Shown here piece by piece: positions 1 to 11,883 of a DNA stretch of 64,000 nucleotides (within the stretch, counting starts at the first letter, position 1; each line of letters begins with the position of its first letter). The notes below the pieces were generated by a model. It saw only the letters and a program-made list of their open reading frames with translations, was not told the DNA's origin and did not search any database. The DNA lies in NCBI GenBank assembly GCA_027924645.1, contig BSBN01000233.1, positions 4,172,501 to 4,236,500 of the forward strand, read 5' to 3'. The stretch comes from Cunninghamia lanceolata (taxonomy: Eukaryota; Streptophyta; Pinopsida; Cupressales; Cupressaceae). The translations under genes were made by a program, and so were the position numbers.

Positions 1-341
1 AGGGTCATGTCTTATCTCACCTCTCATGGGTGTTCTGGGCTTCTTAGGTGTGGAGGTCATCACCTGAGATGCTTTTCTTTTTCTTATGATGGGCAGTGTG
101 TCTTCTTCTATAGGCTCTTCATCAAAAGGAACATCCTCTTCAATTTGTGCTTGTGATGCCTGACCTTCCTCATATGTTTCCATAGTTTCAACAGCTGGCC
201 TCTGAATCTTTTTAGCCTTTTGCTTATCTTTAGGAGGTGGTGCTAAAGAGGCTGACGCTAGTTCTGATGCTGATGCATCTTCAGCTGTTATTATGACTCT
301 CTCAATTATCACCCCTTTTGGTTTAGTATCAACTTTCTTAC
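1..341 (-). mobile_element. Element B, left (3') LTR, part cut off by element A
   Basis: This stretch aligns closely with 36510-36841 inside the right LTR of element B. It is the piece of B's left LTR that lies to the left of the element A insertion. Read on the minus strand it is coding-like and continues the U3 reading frame of 21763-23500: an acidic, Pro/Lys-rich linker with runs such as QKAKKIQRPAVETMETYEEG. The rest of this LTR (about 3.2 kb by comparison with the right copy) lies beyond the left edge, so its outer end and target duplication cannot be checked. Confidence 0.85.
337..341. repeat. Target site duplication of element A, left copy (cttac)
   Basis: The bases cttac just before the TGTTG end of A are repeated at 21758-21762. 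The uninterrupted sequence at 36836-36860 in the other LTR of B shows the site before insertion, with a single cttac. Confidence 0.93.
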
Positions 342-1300
342 TGTTGATTGTTTTGATGCAATCATAACAATTAGTTAAAATTCACATAAAATGAACCAAA
401 ACTAACTTGAAAGATATGAAGGAATCAGTTAAGATTCACTTAATCACAAGTTTAATATGGTCAGGTCTTGACCTGTTGGGCAAACTCAGTTGGTTAATGT
501 GAAGCTATAATGTTCAAGGAGCCTTACGTAGTTTAGGGTTTCTTGTTGGTTTACTGGACTCAAACTATGCAAAAGATTAATAAATGTCAATATGTTGTTC
601 ATTCCTTTTGCATAAACTTATACTTGTGCTGCAAAACTTTAAATAGTCTTCTTGGATTATTGCAGCTTTCTCCTCTTAAATATTTATGAAAAATGTCTAC
701 TTTCAAACTCTGTTATGCATGCTCTTTTCAAATATGAGACAAATTTCCTTCAAATTTCTATGTTTTAAGTTAAGTATTTTCAAATGGGTTGGGAAAAGTT
801 AGAAAGATCTAATCTACACTTCATTCACTCTATTCGAAGGATCTAATTGTTCTGTTATGCACTTTATAAATCATACAGTAACTTGATCAAATCCACAGAC
901 AAAACCTTAAATGTATATTCTGAGCTTTTTCACAAACATACACCTAAGATTGCAAGCTCTAAGAGAAAATGTTTCAAACACAATGAAGAGAAAGAAAACA
1001 CTTAGAAGATAGATGCAGAATTCCAGATTCAATTGTATTAGAAACAGACAGTCATATAAGATTTATAATGTCTGAATGACTCTTAGCTTCAATGATCAAA
1101 CTACAGAAAACTTACAAGCTTTACAGATACAGTAAGGAAGCCAGATGTTCCATGCATTCCTTATTGCAGACACAGGCGACCTCCTTCTTCTACTTCTAAA
1201 CTAAAAGGTCCCTCTATTCTAAATGCTACATTTTACAAATCTCTACTGCTACAAAATCTCTATGTAGCCCCTGTGTAAAATATTACAGTGTATCAAGGCA

Positions 1301-1314
1301 CAATATATAGACAT
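1301..1314 (-). promoter_or_regulatory. Probable TATA box of the element A LTR
   Basis: On the minus strand the sequence reads TGTCTATATATTG. The same motif is at 19728-19741 in the other LTR. Its place, about 1 kb before the LTR's downstream end, fits the U3/R boundary. No initiator was identified. Confidence 0.45.
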
Positions 1315-1924
1315 TGATTGTCCTCAATATAGCCTAAAACCCTAGTTAAACAATGGTTCAAACCTTTGGTTATAGTAATAAATGGTGGAGAACAAGTCTC
1401 CCAAAATATCTATTAGCATACATCAAATCTGGGTGAAATATTGCCTTCTGAAACCCTAGCAACTTGATAATAACTTTTGTTTGTCTACTGTGATGATGTT
1501 TCAACTGCATTTTGTCTTCATCAATGAAGACCTTTGACTTCCTTGCCCTTCATCCTTATCTTCCTCTACTCCTGAGATCTGATTTCCTCCTCTATGATGT
1601 CACCCCCATTAAGTTTCAGCTCCTTCAACTGCAAACTTGCAAAAATAGACCAGCAATAAGTACCATTGATTAATAAAACTGCAGGAAGGAAAAACAACTG
1701 CCAAATCTAGTCGTGACTGTGTGAATGCATCAATTGGGCCCTAAATCTTGTGGAAATCACATCCAAAAATGCATATACAGTGCTTAGAAAAGTCAGGTCA
1801 ACTATTGTTGACCAAAAAATATGCATTTGGGCCCCAAAATCAGCCTCAAAATTCCTATCGTTTATGCCTCCTGCATATTTTTCTGTTTAAAATCTATGTA
1901 TATCTGATATACAATCTGAACGTG

Positions 1925-1929
1925 ATACA
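1925..1929. repeat. Target site duplication of element C, left copy (ataca)
   Basis: The bases ataca precede the C LTR here and follow it at 9441-9445. The uninterrupted LTR of A at 20353-20360 carries one copy, which confirms the insertion site. Confidence 0.95.
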
Positions 1930-3013
1930 TGTTGGCAAGAGACACTATATGGATTCATGGTTGTTGTCGTTGATGGCAACAAAGGTCATCCCACATATCT
2001 ACAAGTCATGGTGTGTCTCTACCAAAAGTCAGAATGAAGATTATTGTGGTCCGGTGAACAAGAACAGAGCATGTGGCAAGGTCTTACAGATAGGTCTGGA
2101 TCTCTCAGAGGAAGTATCTTGGTGCAGTGCAGATCTGGAGAAGTCAAGAGGACTACCTTGAGTGGTATATTCCAAGGATTTAGCCTCCGGTGATGGACAA
2201 GGAAAAAGATATGAATAGTTGAGTACCAGATTCCTGAGTGACAGTGTGAACAGAGGAAGAACTGACTGACAGAACATCAGACTATTTTCTGGATGTGTTA
2301 CTGATGATGGTAAAGGTTGTGAAGGCATGAATCATGTTTGGCCGACATGATTAATGATATCTACAAGTATATGCTTGATCCGCATTACTTGATGTGCAAG
2401 GATTCAGCCGATAGAACAGAGTTTGTGAGAAGATAGACTATTCTGGGTGCTGACTAGAAAGATAATGAAATCACTTGTGCGGATATATAAATAGGATGGA
2501 TTTAGTTATGAGAAGTGATGTGATGTGATATGTGAATAAGAGTAGAGTAGAACAAAAATAGTAAGAAAGATCCGGTATGTGAAAGTAAAGCAGAATAAAG
2601 AGAAGAGAAAGATGAAGTGTAGTAGATCAGTGTACTGAGCCTAACTGGAACTGAACTCTAGCATATGTGGATGCTTCCAATCAGTTCAATTATTGTATAA
2701 CATTCTTTTGTAGACAGTGTGTCTCCTTGTAGGTAGTGTGCCTCCTTTGTGAGCAGTGTGCTTGGGCAGTGAGCCCTAATTGGCAAGTGCCATTTTGTAA
2801 TTCCTTATTCTTCTAACAGAGAATAATCTTTGGGTTAATCACCCCGTGGTTTTCTCCCTTAACAGGGTTTCCATGTCAAAAATACTGTGTCATGTGTTTT
2901 TCATTTCATGGTAATATTTGCTTGTTTGAATTAATGCTGCATTGATTAATAAGAAAGTTCAGAAAGAAGAAATAATTAGGATAATTTATTCACCCCCCTC
3001 TCACTTATCAACA
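1930..3013 (+). mobile_element. Element C 5' LTR
   Basis: Runs from TGTTGGCAAG to TTATCAACA. It pairs with 8358-9440, with scattered differences of a few percent by eye, many of them C/T. It contains a TATA box at about 2483-2495, and a C-rich run (caccccc) just before its end, typical of Sirevirus-like LTRs. Confidence 0.95.
2483..2495 (+). promoter_or_regulatory. TATA box of the element C 5' LTR
   Basis: The sequence atatataaatagg lies about 555 bp into the LTR. The matching site in the 3' LTR is at 8910-8921 (atatatatagg), with a 4-bp length difference. It marks the likely U3/R boundary on the plus strand. Confidence 0.6.
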
Positions 3014-3014
3014 A

Positions 3015-3027
3015 TTGGTATCAGAGC
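3015..3027 (+). other. Primer-binding site, initiator tRNA-Met type
   Basis: TTGGTATCAGAGC follows the LTR end after one base. It is the standard plant copia primer site complementary to the 3' end of initiator tRNA-Met. Confidence 0.92.
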
Positions 3028-3045
3028 TAAGTTCCTCCTAATAGA

Positions 3046-4257
3046 ACCTAACAGCTTGAGGAAGATCTGGGAGTTCAAAAGGATGCATATGGTTTAAGGG
3101 AGCAACTCAAGACTGCCCTTGAGGATCTTGAACAGTTAAACTCTGAAGTCAATGAACTAAAGGAAAGACTCAAACGGGCTGATGTATTCATAAGAGAACT
3201 AAAAGACAAATTAAGTCTCTCTATGAAAAAGAGAAAGGAGCTGCTCTAGCAATTGGCAAGACAAAGTGAAGAAAGTAATGCAAATGAAGAGCTGACTGAG
3301 AAAACCAAGTTATGTGAAAAGTTATCAAAAGAAGTCATTATGGTAAGACATGAAATGGAATCAGGAGTTATAAAGTTCACTCAAGAGATTGAAGAGAAAA
3401 GAAAAACTGAAGACAATCTAAGACAATCTCTCAAAGAGAAATCAGAAGATTGCCACCAGATGGATAGGATTATCAGACATCTTGAATCTGATCTTGAAGA
3501 TGCTAAAGATAATGAAGAAAAACTTGAGGATCAAATTGTCTCTCTCAAAAGGGATCTTCAAACAACAAATGAATATACAGAGAAATTCAAGATAAGTTCT
3601 GCTCAACTTGAAGTTCTTCTTGGAAGTCAAAAGAGGGCAGATGACAAGTGTGGTTTGGAATATGAGAAAGGAGAAAGCTCCAGATCCGGTCAGAAGAATT
3701 TTGGATCAAAAAATCCAAGGAACAGGCCTAGAAGACCTCCGGTAAGACAGCCTAATGCTCAAAGATATCCATCCTTCAATGGATACTGCCACAGCTGCAA
3801 TCACTTTGGTCACCAAGCTGATCAATGCAGAAAGAGAATGAATTAGACTAATTCATCCTTCTCTGGACAATGCTTTAACTACAAAAGGTATGGACATAAG
3901 TCTCATGAATGCAGAAATATGCAAATGAACAAATCATTCAATGGTAGATGCTTTACATGCAATAGAGTAGGTCATATGGCTAATCAATGCAGATCAAGAG
4001 GTTATCAGTCAAATGTGCAAAGAAATGTTGTTTGCCAAATTTGTAATAGGTCTGGTCATAATGCAAAAGTCTGCAGAAGCAAGAATCAGGAAAAAAGAGG
4101 TCCGGTATATAATCAGAATCAAGACAAGGGTAAAGAAAAGATGAATGTGGATGAAGTTAGGAATGAGATGAACAAGATTTGGGTGAAGAAAAGTTCAGAG
4201 AAGGTAGAGGTTGGATCCGCACTAGACTCTGGTGCTGATATCCCTTTTGGAAATTAA
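3046..4257 (+). pseudogene. Gag-like coiled-coil and zinc-knuckle frame of element C, with protease remnant
   Basis: The frame starts almost directly after the primer site and is coiled-coil from the outset, rich in Leu, Glu and Lys, with one stop at 3247-3249. The main open piece is 3253-3846, 197 residues. Four nucleic-acid-binding CCHC-type knuckles follow: CHSCNHFGHQADQC, then CFNYKRYGHKSHEC in which the second Cys is replaced by Tyr, then CFTCNRVGHMANQC and CQICNRSGHNAKVC. A stop separates the first from the rest. Near the end, ALDSGAD resembles the active site of a retroelement aspartic protease, but the frame ends seven residues after ALDSGAD. No capsid-like helical domain of ordinary copia Gag is visible. 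Element H shows the same arrangement from 63500, so this form is a family trait and not local damage. Role inferred: RNA binding and particle assembly. Confidence 0.75.
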
Positions 4258-4908
4258 GAAATGAGCTCTGGCTCAGGGGGAGACACAAAGAAAACCCTGT
4301 TCCCCCAGCCAATCAAGTGGTGCCAGATTAGGCACAATATGCAGAGTAAAGGGTTTGTAGATATGAGTCTTGAGATGATCCAGCTAAGATTTCAGAGGTC
4401 CGCATGAAGATATGAAGAAGTTGTGATCGATCATGTAGAACTTGTTCCAGGAGATGCTCCGAAATGACAGAGGATTACAAAAAGGTCCGGAGAGATCCAG
4501 AAGTGCATTATCTTATTCTACAGATTGGACAGAGTATTTGGGATGTCCTTGTGATGTGTCATCTTGATTTGTTCATGATTGGAAGATCTGCATGATGTTC
4601 ATAGATCAGGACTGATCTGGTTCTTCAAATCATCCGAATAAGCCAAACCAGAATAATGTAGGTCGAGCATTTATTGCAATCAGATATTAGGGTTTACAGA
4701 GCAATATAAGGGATTTCTCATTAATCACTTGTTCATTCTGCACTCAAGAAGAAATGAAAAGTGGAGCTCCGCAACAAAATTCATCAAGTTTATCAAAGAT
4801 CACTCATAGAAGTTATTACATCCAGAAATCAATCAAACCAACTCCGTGCAACTAAAGGCGCATAAGGTATTTTCCGTCTTCAATATCTCACTGCAAATCT
4901 TTTGAAAA
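4258..4908 (+). promoter_or_regulatory. Non-coding spacer before the second frame of C; possible internal promoter
   Basis: No long frame. At 4270-4310 there are a G-rich and a C-rich run (cagggggagac and gttcccccag) that could pair. From about 4385 the text resembles the LTR of element D near 42913 (gaggtc-cgcatgaagat-tgaagaag), which suggests an old LTR-derived piece. At about 4703-4712 is caatataagg, a possible TATA box, some 200 bp before the ATG at 4909. A separate promoter for the second frame is therefore possible but unproven. Confidence 0.4.
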
Positions 4909-7900
4909 ATGGCTACTCTAAATATAGTTAAGATCTCTGATAGACCCCGCCCCACATTCAAGAAACATCCATACAAATCTTTGGAGGTAGATCCCCTAGG
5001 AGCCTTCTCTAGTGTTCCGCATGGTGTATTGCATATGGAGGACATTAGGGTTTACATACATGCGAATATTGAAGAATTTGGAGAATCAAAATTGATGGAT
5101 ATCTATCATAAACAATTGATAGATGATTCCTTTGAGATTAAACCTCAGTATAAAGCCATCCAGGATAAGCACTTTGTACAGTGCATTCATTTCCCCTGTT
5201 TTGAAGAAGATGAATGGGTCCGGTATGTACTGAGTAGAGTGCATGACAATTTCCTATGGTTGAACAAGCCTTTTAAGATCACCAAAGATGTAATTAGGGT
5301 TGTAACCGGTCTGCACTCATCCGGTGGAATACCTATCCTCAAGTCTGTCAAAAATCAGACAGTTAGTGATGCAACGGATCAAAATTTGATAAGAGAGCTA
5401 TGACAATTGAAGACATCACTGAACCGGATGTCAAATTTGCATCTATAATAATTGGTTACAAGATTTATCACTCTAGTAGGGAAAATTTAGTGCCGGGAAT
5501 TGCAATTTACACAGCATATCAAATGCTAAAAGAGAATGTAGACTATGATTTATGTGAGCTTCTTCTAAACCAACTTTTGGAAAATCTGCAAAAGATTAAG
5601 AAGGACAAAAAGAACTCCTTCAAGTATGGTAGTTTGATCCTTTGTCTATTCTTTTATTACATGAATGAGCTTCCCGGATCTAGTGGATGGATATGGCAGA
5701 ATGATAGACCAGTTGCCATCTAAATCAAAGATTATTTGCATGGACTTGGAGATGCTAAAGCAAGAAATACAGCCCTGTGGAGATATTTCAAGAACTTTCA
5801 GAGCATGATGCAAGCAAGAGAAAGAATTCCCCAGTCTCTTATTGAGAAGTACAAAGACACAGTATGCTTTATGGTAGAAACAGATCAGTGCCTAATGGAG
5901 GCAGTAGAGCCAAGGATAGTCTAGATCATGCCCATGGGGTATGAGGTTGATGAATAGATTATAGAACTACATGTTCAACACATGCTTAGTCAGCCCAAAG
6001 ATCCAAAGGCAAAAAGGTTTGGAACCTTTGAGGAGCTGAGTGTGAAGATCCATGTGGAACTCAGAGAACCTGAGATAAAGAGGAAGGTGAGAAAAGAAGT
6101 AGAGCATATTGCTCAAGGCCTAGGCATCCCAAAGGAGGCACTTGATGCCAACTGGGAAAAGAGGTGAAAGGCTGAGGAAGAGAAGAAAGAGGTAGAAAAG
6201 AAAAGCAAGAAAAGTACTTCGGTGGAAACCTCAACCCGGACAAGATCATCAAAAGGATCTACATCTGTCACAACCAAAAGCTCAAAACACCAAAACTGGA
6301 AGGTCAAACATCCGGTAAAGGAGAGAAAAGGTCTAAAATAAAAGCCACAAGGGCTTATACAAGTTAGAAAGATGAAGAGGAAACCGAATCAGATGAGGGG
6401 GTAAAGGAAATAAAGAAGCAGAAAAAGAAAGGATCCGGTAAACCCTCCACAGGCCAAGACAAGGAAGAAATGGCAGAAGAATTTGTTGAAAAGCCCACCC
6501 TATCTCTAGAGAGTGTAATCAAATCAGTCACTATGGATGGAAACCTTCAACCAATGGCCGAATTCTATGATGACTACAATGAGGCTGACCAAAAGATCCT
6601 GTAGGAAGCCACAATCAGGTATCTGAACATATACAATAAGGCTTTCATTGAGATTATTTCTCTAATTCCTAAAAGCCTAGAAAAGGAGTTAGAAATAAGA
6701 AAGAACAATGCCCAGGCAAAAGATCTTGAGATCCGGGAGCAGATAGCTATTCAACTATATCCTCAAATTGATCCCAAGACAATGAACATAATATTCAAAG
6801 ACTGCAAAGATGAGTTCAGGAGTAAAGCAAGGATGAATCAACTCATGCTTGGTGAGATTGACAAGGTGGCCATGGATATAGAAGAGATCCTCTGGAAGGC
6901 CTTCAAAAGGTTTAATCTTCTTGTTGTAGAGGACTTGGGTACTGTTCCCTCATCCACAAGTGTTGCAGAAGAAACTTCTGAGAAAGCAACAGAAGAGATG
7001 GGCCCTGAACAAACCAATATTTCTCCTCCGGTTTCCCCTACATTTTTCAGATCTAAAGAAGAAGAGAAATTACAGGAGAAAGAAGCAGCGGTAAAAGAAA
7101 AAGAAGTTGATAGTACTAAGGTTGCAGAGAAAGAGAAGACTCCAACAGAGAAAACCACAACTGATAGTGGTAAGAATGTAGAAGGAGAGAAAACTCCAAA
7201 GGACAGCTCCAAGACTGTAGAAGAGAAGAAACATCTGTCTCTAGCAAGAGACACTGCACAAACTATCCAAAAATTTCTAAGCAAAGAAACAATAGAGATT
7301 GATGAACCAGAGCTTCTACAAGGTCCATTCAATTTTGATTCCCTCTCTCCGGTACAGACAATGAAGATAGCTTCATTTGCAAATGCTAAGGCAAATGAAA
7401 AACTCCTAAAGTCTCATATGGAAGACTGTGAGTTGATAGAAGCTACTTCTGGAGTGCTTGAAAAGATTATGCCATTGGTCCAGAAAGATCCCATAGCCTT
7501 CTCTTCCAGTAATCTCAAAACCTTAGTCAGCAGTGTTGGTACACATTTTGAATCCCTAGAAAAATCAGCTGAAGAAAAGGTGTGGAAGGAGTTTTTGGAT
7601 AAGAGATTCTCAGAGGTACTAGGATTAATCTCTAATGATAGGAGAAATATGAGTATTGGAATAAAGAGCTTAGAAAATGCTCTTAAGGATGGCGGTGACA
7701 TTTACAAATTTTGTATCTCCTGGTCAAAAGCAACAGTAGAAATTGAGAAGAAAATAAAAGAGGAACAGGACAAACTACTGAGTTTGTCTCAAAGTTTTGA
7801 TCCTCTCTCTTCCTCCATAGTAAATCAAGAATGTCAAACTATTGCAATCACAAATGCAATAAAGAACTTTGAAAAGGAAAGGAAGAATATAATTAACTGG

Positions 7901-8047
7901 ATGGGAGAACTTAGAAGGATTATTATGCCTAAGTTAGAGACCATGCATGAAGCCGTAAGTGATGCTAAGACTAACGCCCAAACCAATGATCTGACAGATC
8001 TTAAGAGGGCAGAAGCTTTTGTATTTTTGTTGAGTGGTCACATTTGA
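4909..8047 (+). pseudogene. Accessory frame of element C: helical domain, K/E/S/T linker, coiled-coil C-terminus
   Basis: I do not recognise a named protein. The start at 4909 has a good plant context (AAAAATGGCT). Open pieces are 4909-5403, 5400-5723, 5736-5924, 5982-6167 and 6782-8047, joined by two apparent frame changes and about five stops. The N-terminal part (about 420 residues) is helical and includes VIRVVTGLHSSGG and FKYGSLILCLFFYYMNELPG. The region 6170-6480 is Lys, Glu, Ser and Thr rich. The last 421 residues are open and hold an acidic Pro/Thr/Lys stretch and then a coiled coil with the motif DIYKFCISWSKATVEIEKKIKEE. The layout resembles the ORFs at 34668-38588, 45412-48757 and 52600-55060. 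Its position, downstream of gag with no pol, is where a Sirevirus would have pol and an env-like ORF. Function unknown. Confidence 0.6.
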
Positions 8048-8357
8048 ATTTTGGATAGAATGAAGCAAAGTTGGGCTACAGAACTCATCCAATTGAAGAC
8101 ATCCTTTGCATACATTCTTCAGTTTTTGTGAATAATACAGCCAAGTATAGTAAAATTCTTGAAAATTTTGGTATGCGGACCCTACCCTTTGCCATTGATG
8201 TCAAAGGGGGAGTGAGGAGTAGTGAAAAATAAGGAATCCAACTAAGGGGGAGCTCCAGAAAATGTATATAAAGACAAAGCATCAGTCAAGGGGGAGCATA
8301 GTGTAAACACTTAGTCATTTTTCACTAAGTGTTGCCATCAATGTGAAAGGGGGAGAT
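8048..8357 (+). other. 3' non-coding zone of C with four polypurine-tract-like copies
   Basis: Four copies of an AAGGGGGAG-type tract lie near 8202, 8244, 8287 and 8345; the last (gaaagggggagat, 8345-8357) abuts the 3' LTR and is the likely plus-strand primer. Several tracts before the LTR are a known Sirevirus trait. H and D show the same pattern. Confidence 0.75.
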
Positions 8358-8408
8358 TGTTGGCAAGAGACACTATATGGATTCATGGTTGTTGTCATTG
8401 ATGGCAAC
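8331..8408 (+). repeat. Inverted repeat spanning the polypurine tract and LTR junction of C
   Basis: GTTGCCATCAATG at 8331-8343 is the exact reverse complement of CATTGATGGCAAC at 8396-8408. The 52 bases between hold the polypurine tract and the first 38 bases of the LTR. Element D has an equivalent pair at 42699-42713 and 42754-42768. Confidence 0.85.
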
Positions 8409-9440
8409 AAAGGGCATCCCACATACCTGCAAGTCATGGTGTGTCTCTACCGGAAGTCAGAATGAAGATTATTGTGGTCTGGTGAACAAGAACAGAGCAT
8501 GTGGCAAGGTCTGACAGATAGGTCCGGATCTCTCAGAGGAAGTATCTTGGTGCAGTGCGGATCTAGGGAAGTCAAGAGGACTACCTTGAGTGGTATATTC
8601 CAAGGATTTAGCCTCTGGTGATGGACAAGGAAAAAGATATGAATAGTTGAGTACCAGATTCCTGAGTGACAGTGTGAACAGAGGAAGAACTGACTAACAG
8701 AACATCAAACTATTTTTCAAATGTGTTACTGATGATGGTAAAGGTTGTGAAGGCATGAATCATGTTTGGCCAACATGATTAATGATATCTACAAGTATAT
8801 GCTTGATCCGCATTACTTGATGTGCAAGGATTTAGCCGACAGAATAGAGTTTGTGAGAAGATAGACTATTCCGGGTGCCGACTAGAAAGATAATGAAATC
8901 ACTTGTGCGGATATATATAGGATGGATTTAGTTATGAGAAGTGATGTGATGTGATATGCGAATAAGAGTAGAGTAGAACAGAAATAGTAAGAAAGATCCG
9001 GTATGTGAAAGTAAAGCAGAATAAAGAGAAGAGAAAGATGATGTGCAGCAGATCAGTGTACTGAGCCTAACCGAAACTGAACTCCAGCATATGTGGATGC
9101 TTCCAATCAGTTCAAGTATTGTATAACATTCTTTTGTAGATAGTGTGTCTCCTTGTAGGCAGTGTGCCTCCTTTGTGAGTAGTGTGCTCGGGCAGTGAGC
9201 CCTAATTGGCAAGTGCCATTTTGTAATTCCTTATTCTTCTAACAGAGAATAATCTTTGGGTTAATCACCCCGTGGTTTTCTCCCTTAACAGGGTTTCCAC
9301 GTCAAAAATACTGTGTCATGTATTTTTCATTTCATGGTAATATTTGCTTGTTTGAATTAATGCTGCATTGATTAATAAGAAAGTTCAGAAAGAAGAAATA
9401 ATTAGGATAACTGATTCACCCCCCCTCTCAGTTATCAACA
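8358..9440 (+). mobile_element. Element C 3' LTR
   Basis: Pairs with 1930-3013, starts TGTTGGCAAG and ends TTATCAACA, followed by the duplication ataca at 9441-9445. TATA box at about 8910-8921. Confidence 0.95.
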
Positions 9441-9445
9441 ATACA
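9441..9445. repeat. Target site duplication of element C, right copy (ataca)
   Basis: Matches 1925-1929; the LTR of A resumes directly after it. Confidence 0.95.
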
Positions 9446-10843
9446 AGCATTTAATCAAATTTAAATCTGCCTTTGATTCCGCGGTTTGCATGTCGTAATG
9501 TATGCTTGATAATATACAAGTCAGATGCAATACAACGACTTTTCTATTATGGACTTTTATTTCGAATCTGGCTTGGATGTATGCAATGTATATCGGCTTG
9601 TATATCACAATATACAAACACCAAAATATACAAGCATTTAACTTGAATTTATGATTTTTCAATTCCGCCCAATGTATACTTCGATGCATATTGGCTTGTA
9701 TCCCTCGATATACATTCAGACGTGATACAACGAAATAACCACCTTTAAATTTGCCTCTGAGTTCTGCAATGTATATGACTCAATGCATCCTTCACTTGTA
9801 TATCCCCTACATACAAGCAAACTCGATATACAAGTGGTGGGGTCCCCCTCACCTTCCTCTTTTGTATGTCTTTTTCAGACCTCAAATCTTATACACCACA
9901 TTTTATTCACTTGCTGAGTCTGCACAATGCACATAGTGCAATGTATATCCCAATATACAAATTGTACGTAATGCATTGGTTTAATCAAATTTAAATTCGC
10001 CTTCAGATTCTGGCTTGTATATACAGCGATGTATGTTTGCCTATACAACCTGAATATGCAACGATTTAGCCCCTTTTAACTTCCCTTTCACGTCTGCAGT
10101 ATGTATATAACCCTTGTATCCTCCGATATACATTGAATTAACTCTTCTTTAAAACTTTTCAAATCCATGCTTGCATGTACATTATTCTTGTGTGCACCAG
10201 TATGCAAGCCGGAACATATACAAGGGTTTTCTCTTTTTTAATAAGTCCGTCGGGTCCGCCCAATGTATAATTGCATTGTATGTTACTCAAACATACAAGC
10301 CTGAAGATATACAATGAATTAACACTATTTAATAACCTTCTCAGGTCCGTGGTATGTATGAAGTGTTTGTATCTTCTACCTGCCAAACATACAAACATAA
10401 AATATACAAAGCAGATCTTACACATCAATTCACTCTAACCTAAAACCACTTCAGGTCCACTTTGTATGTATGGAGAAAATAAAGCATTTGTAAATGCATA
10501 CAAGTAAAAAAAAGCACCTGATATACAAGAAGACTTGTATATACAAACAACAAACCCTTCCCTTGTACATTTTACCAAAATGATCATAACTTGCAAAATA
10601 TAGCGAATTTTAAGATGGTTCAAAAAGAAACCCTAGCTCATTTTTCACAAGGAATCCAACCATATCATGCACTGGTACTGAAAATGCATTTTTTCTTCAT
10701 TTCTATCAAAGTTTGAAATTTTAACCCTCTTTTCCCTTTACCACCAAACAAAACAACACACACAAAAGCAAAAAAGCAAAGCCACAGCAGGGGTCCTCAT
10801 TTTGCTAAGGAGTAAAATGGGGTGTGTTGTGAACACCACAACA
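9446..10843 (-). mobile_element. Element A 3' LTR, U3-side half with GTATAT/ATATAC-rich tract
   Basis: Near-identical to 20361-21757. It ends CACCACAACA on the plus strand, which is the TGTTG start of the LTR on the minus strand. From about 9446 to 10560 short words such as TTGTATAT, ATATACAA and CATACAAG recur every few tens of bases, often as facing pairs. Small open frames here (9435-9689, 9751-9936, 10159-10428, 10435-10623) follow the repeat and have no coding character. Confidence 0.9.
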
Positions 10844-11883
10844 ACTAGCAACCAAACAAAATAATTAAATTTAAAGTGTTCAAGAAAACTAGATGAAATG
10901 AATTCATAACTCCCAACTATCTTTTCTATAAATTATTATCCAACTTGAGACCTAAGGTATTCAATAAGGATGCATGAATTTTCATTTTCAGTTTAAGTAT
11001 GTGCACATGATTAATTATCCTCATCTTGAAGATCAGTTGAACAAACCAGTGACTGACATTAGCCTATGTAGGTGAGGAAATTCCCTCATAGCTAACCGGA
11101 TAGAGCCTTGCTACCAGCAAGTGTCCATAGCCCTAGCAAGGTTATCGTTACAATTCTCCTAAGTAGAGCCCACTACCAGCGAGTGTCTATAGCCCCGGTA
11201 GAGTTACTTAGATGGCTTAATCTAGATTTTTAGTATAATCTGCTTTATTCATTTTATATTTTATATTTTATTGATTTTGATGCTTGATAAAACTTTCATA
11301 AGATATAGCAATTTCTAACTTTATGATGCAAGGAGTGGGCACTTGCTAAAATTAAGCTGAGAATTGTAATGGTAGCAAGGGTGACCTCGGATTGTTCACC
11401 TAATATCTACACTGGTAGGTTCAACAAACCCAAGGATTTTAGGTGTGTCATCGTGAGAGACCTTCCTTGAATTCTCAATCACTATTATTGAATACTAAAT
11501 TTCAGAAGCTAAACAACTCTCTACATTCATGACAGTCACAAGTTATGTATAAATTGCAAATAATTAACCTGAATATTCTGAACTTTATACTATTTTGAAT
11601 GGTTGTTAGTTTGCTCCTTAATACTCTAAAGTAAGACAAAGATCCCTGTTGAGGAGACAACAAACAAACAAACAAACAAACAGACTGTACAAGAAAAAAA
11701 ACAAAACGAAGCAAAAGAAGACTGTACAAACAAAAGAACAGAAACAAAACAACAAACAAAAAAAAACAAAAAACAAAACTATACAAACAACTAACCCACA
11801 AAAGAAAACAACAAAAGAAAATAGCAAAAAGAAAACGGTACACTATCTACACTATATTACACAAAATGGACTGCCCCTTTACC
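10844..11883 (-). other. Element A 3' non-coding zone between integrase and LTR
   Basis: No gene. It holds the tandem hairpin block at 11098-11213 and an A-rich low-complexity run at about 11650-11835 that includes (CAAA)n at 11658-11684. The open frames 11649-11921 on the plus strand and 11502-11843 on the minus strand are products of that run. No clear polypurine tract abuts the LTR: the minus strand reads TTTGGTTGCTAGT before TGTTG, and element B has a similar TTTGGTGGCAAGT there. Confidence 0.7.
11098..11213 (-). repeat. Two tandem hairpin-forming repeats, conserved in element B
   Basis: Unit one has arms CCTTGCTA and TAGCAAGG around a loop with CCAGCAAGTGTCCATAGCCC. Unit two has arms CTACC and GGTAG around the same loop type. 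The loop is kept while the stems differ. The same two units stand at 25205-25322 in B. Confidence 0.7.

Larger units (their letters stand above)
342..1929 (-). mobile_element. Element A 3' LTR, U5-side half
   Basis: Near-identical over its length to 18770-20355 of the other LTR. It starts with TGTTGATTG. The copy is interrupted at 1929/9446 by element C and resumes at 9446. Read on the minus strand it holds the TATA box near 1301-1314 and the roughly 960 bp of R and U5 downstream of it. Open frames here (for example 1748-2161) cross the C junction or match non-coding LTR and are not genes. Confidence 0.92.
1930..9440 (+). mobile_element. Element C: non-autonomous Sirevirus-like (copia-type) LTR retrotransposon
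   Basis: Complete 7.5-kb element with LTRs of 1,084 and 1,083 bp, TGTTG...CAACA ends and the duplication ataca. A primer-binding site complementary to initiator tRNA-Met and a final polypurine tract AAAGGGGGAGAT flank the internal region. Inside are a coiled-coil plus zinc-knuckle gag-like frame, a protease-like remnant and a second long frame. No integrase, reverse transcriptase or RNase H is present, so it must have moved with help from a relative. LTR end sequence, primer site and repeated polypurine tracts match the Sirevirus branch of Ty1/copia (established for that branch); the assignment is inference because the pol gene is missing. It is nested in the 3' LTR of A and is the youngest insertion seen. 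Confidence 0.88.

Noticed and set aside
6838..7332. 164-residue minus-strand frame rich in Ser and Phe
   Set aside because: Antisense of the Lys/Glu-rich part of the element C accessory frame.
9751..9936. Small frames repeated in both LTRs of A (also 20665-20885)
   Set aside because: They are repeated only because the LTR is repeated, lie in the GTATAT-rich tract and show no coding bias.
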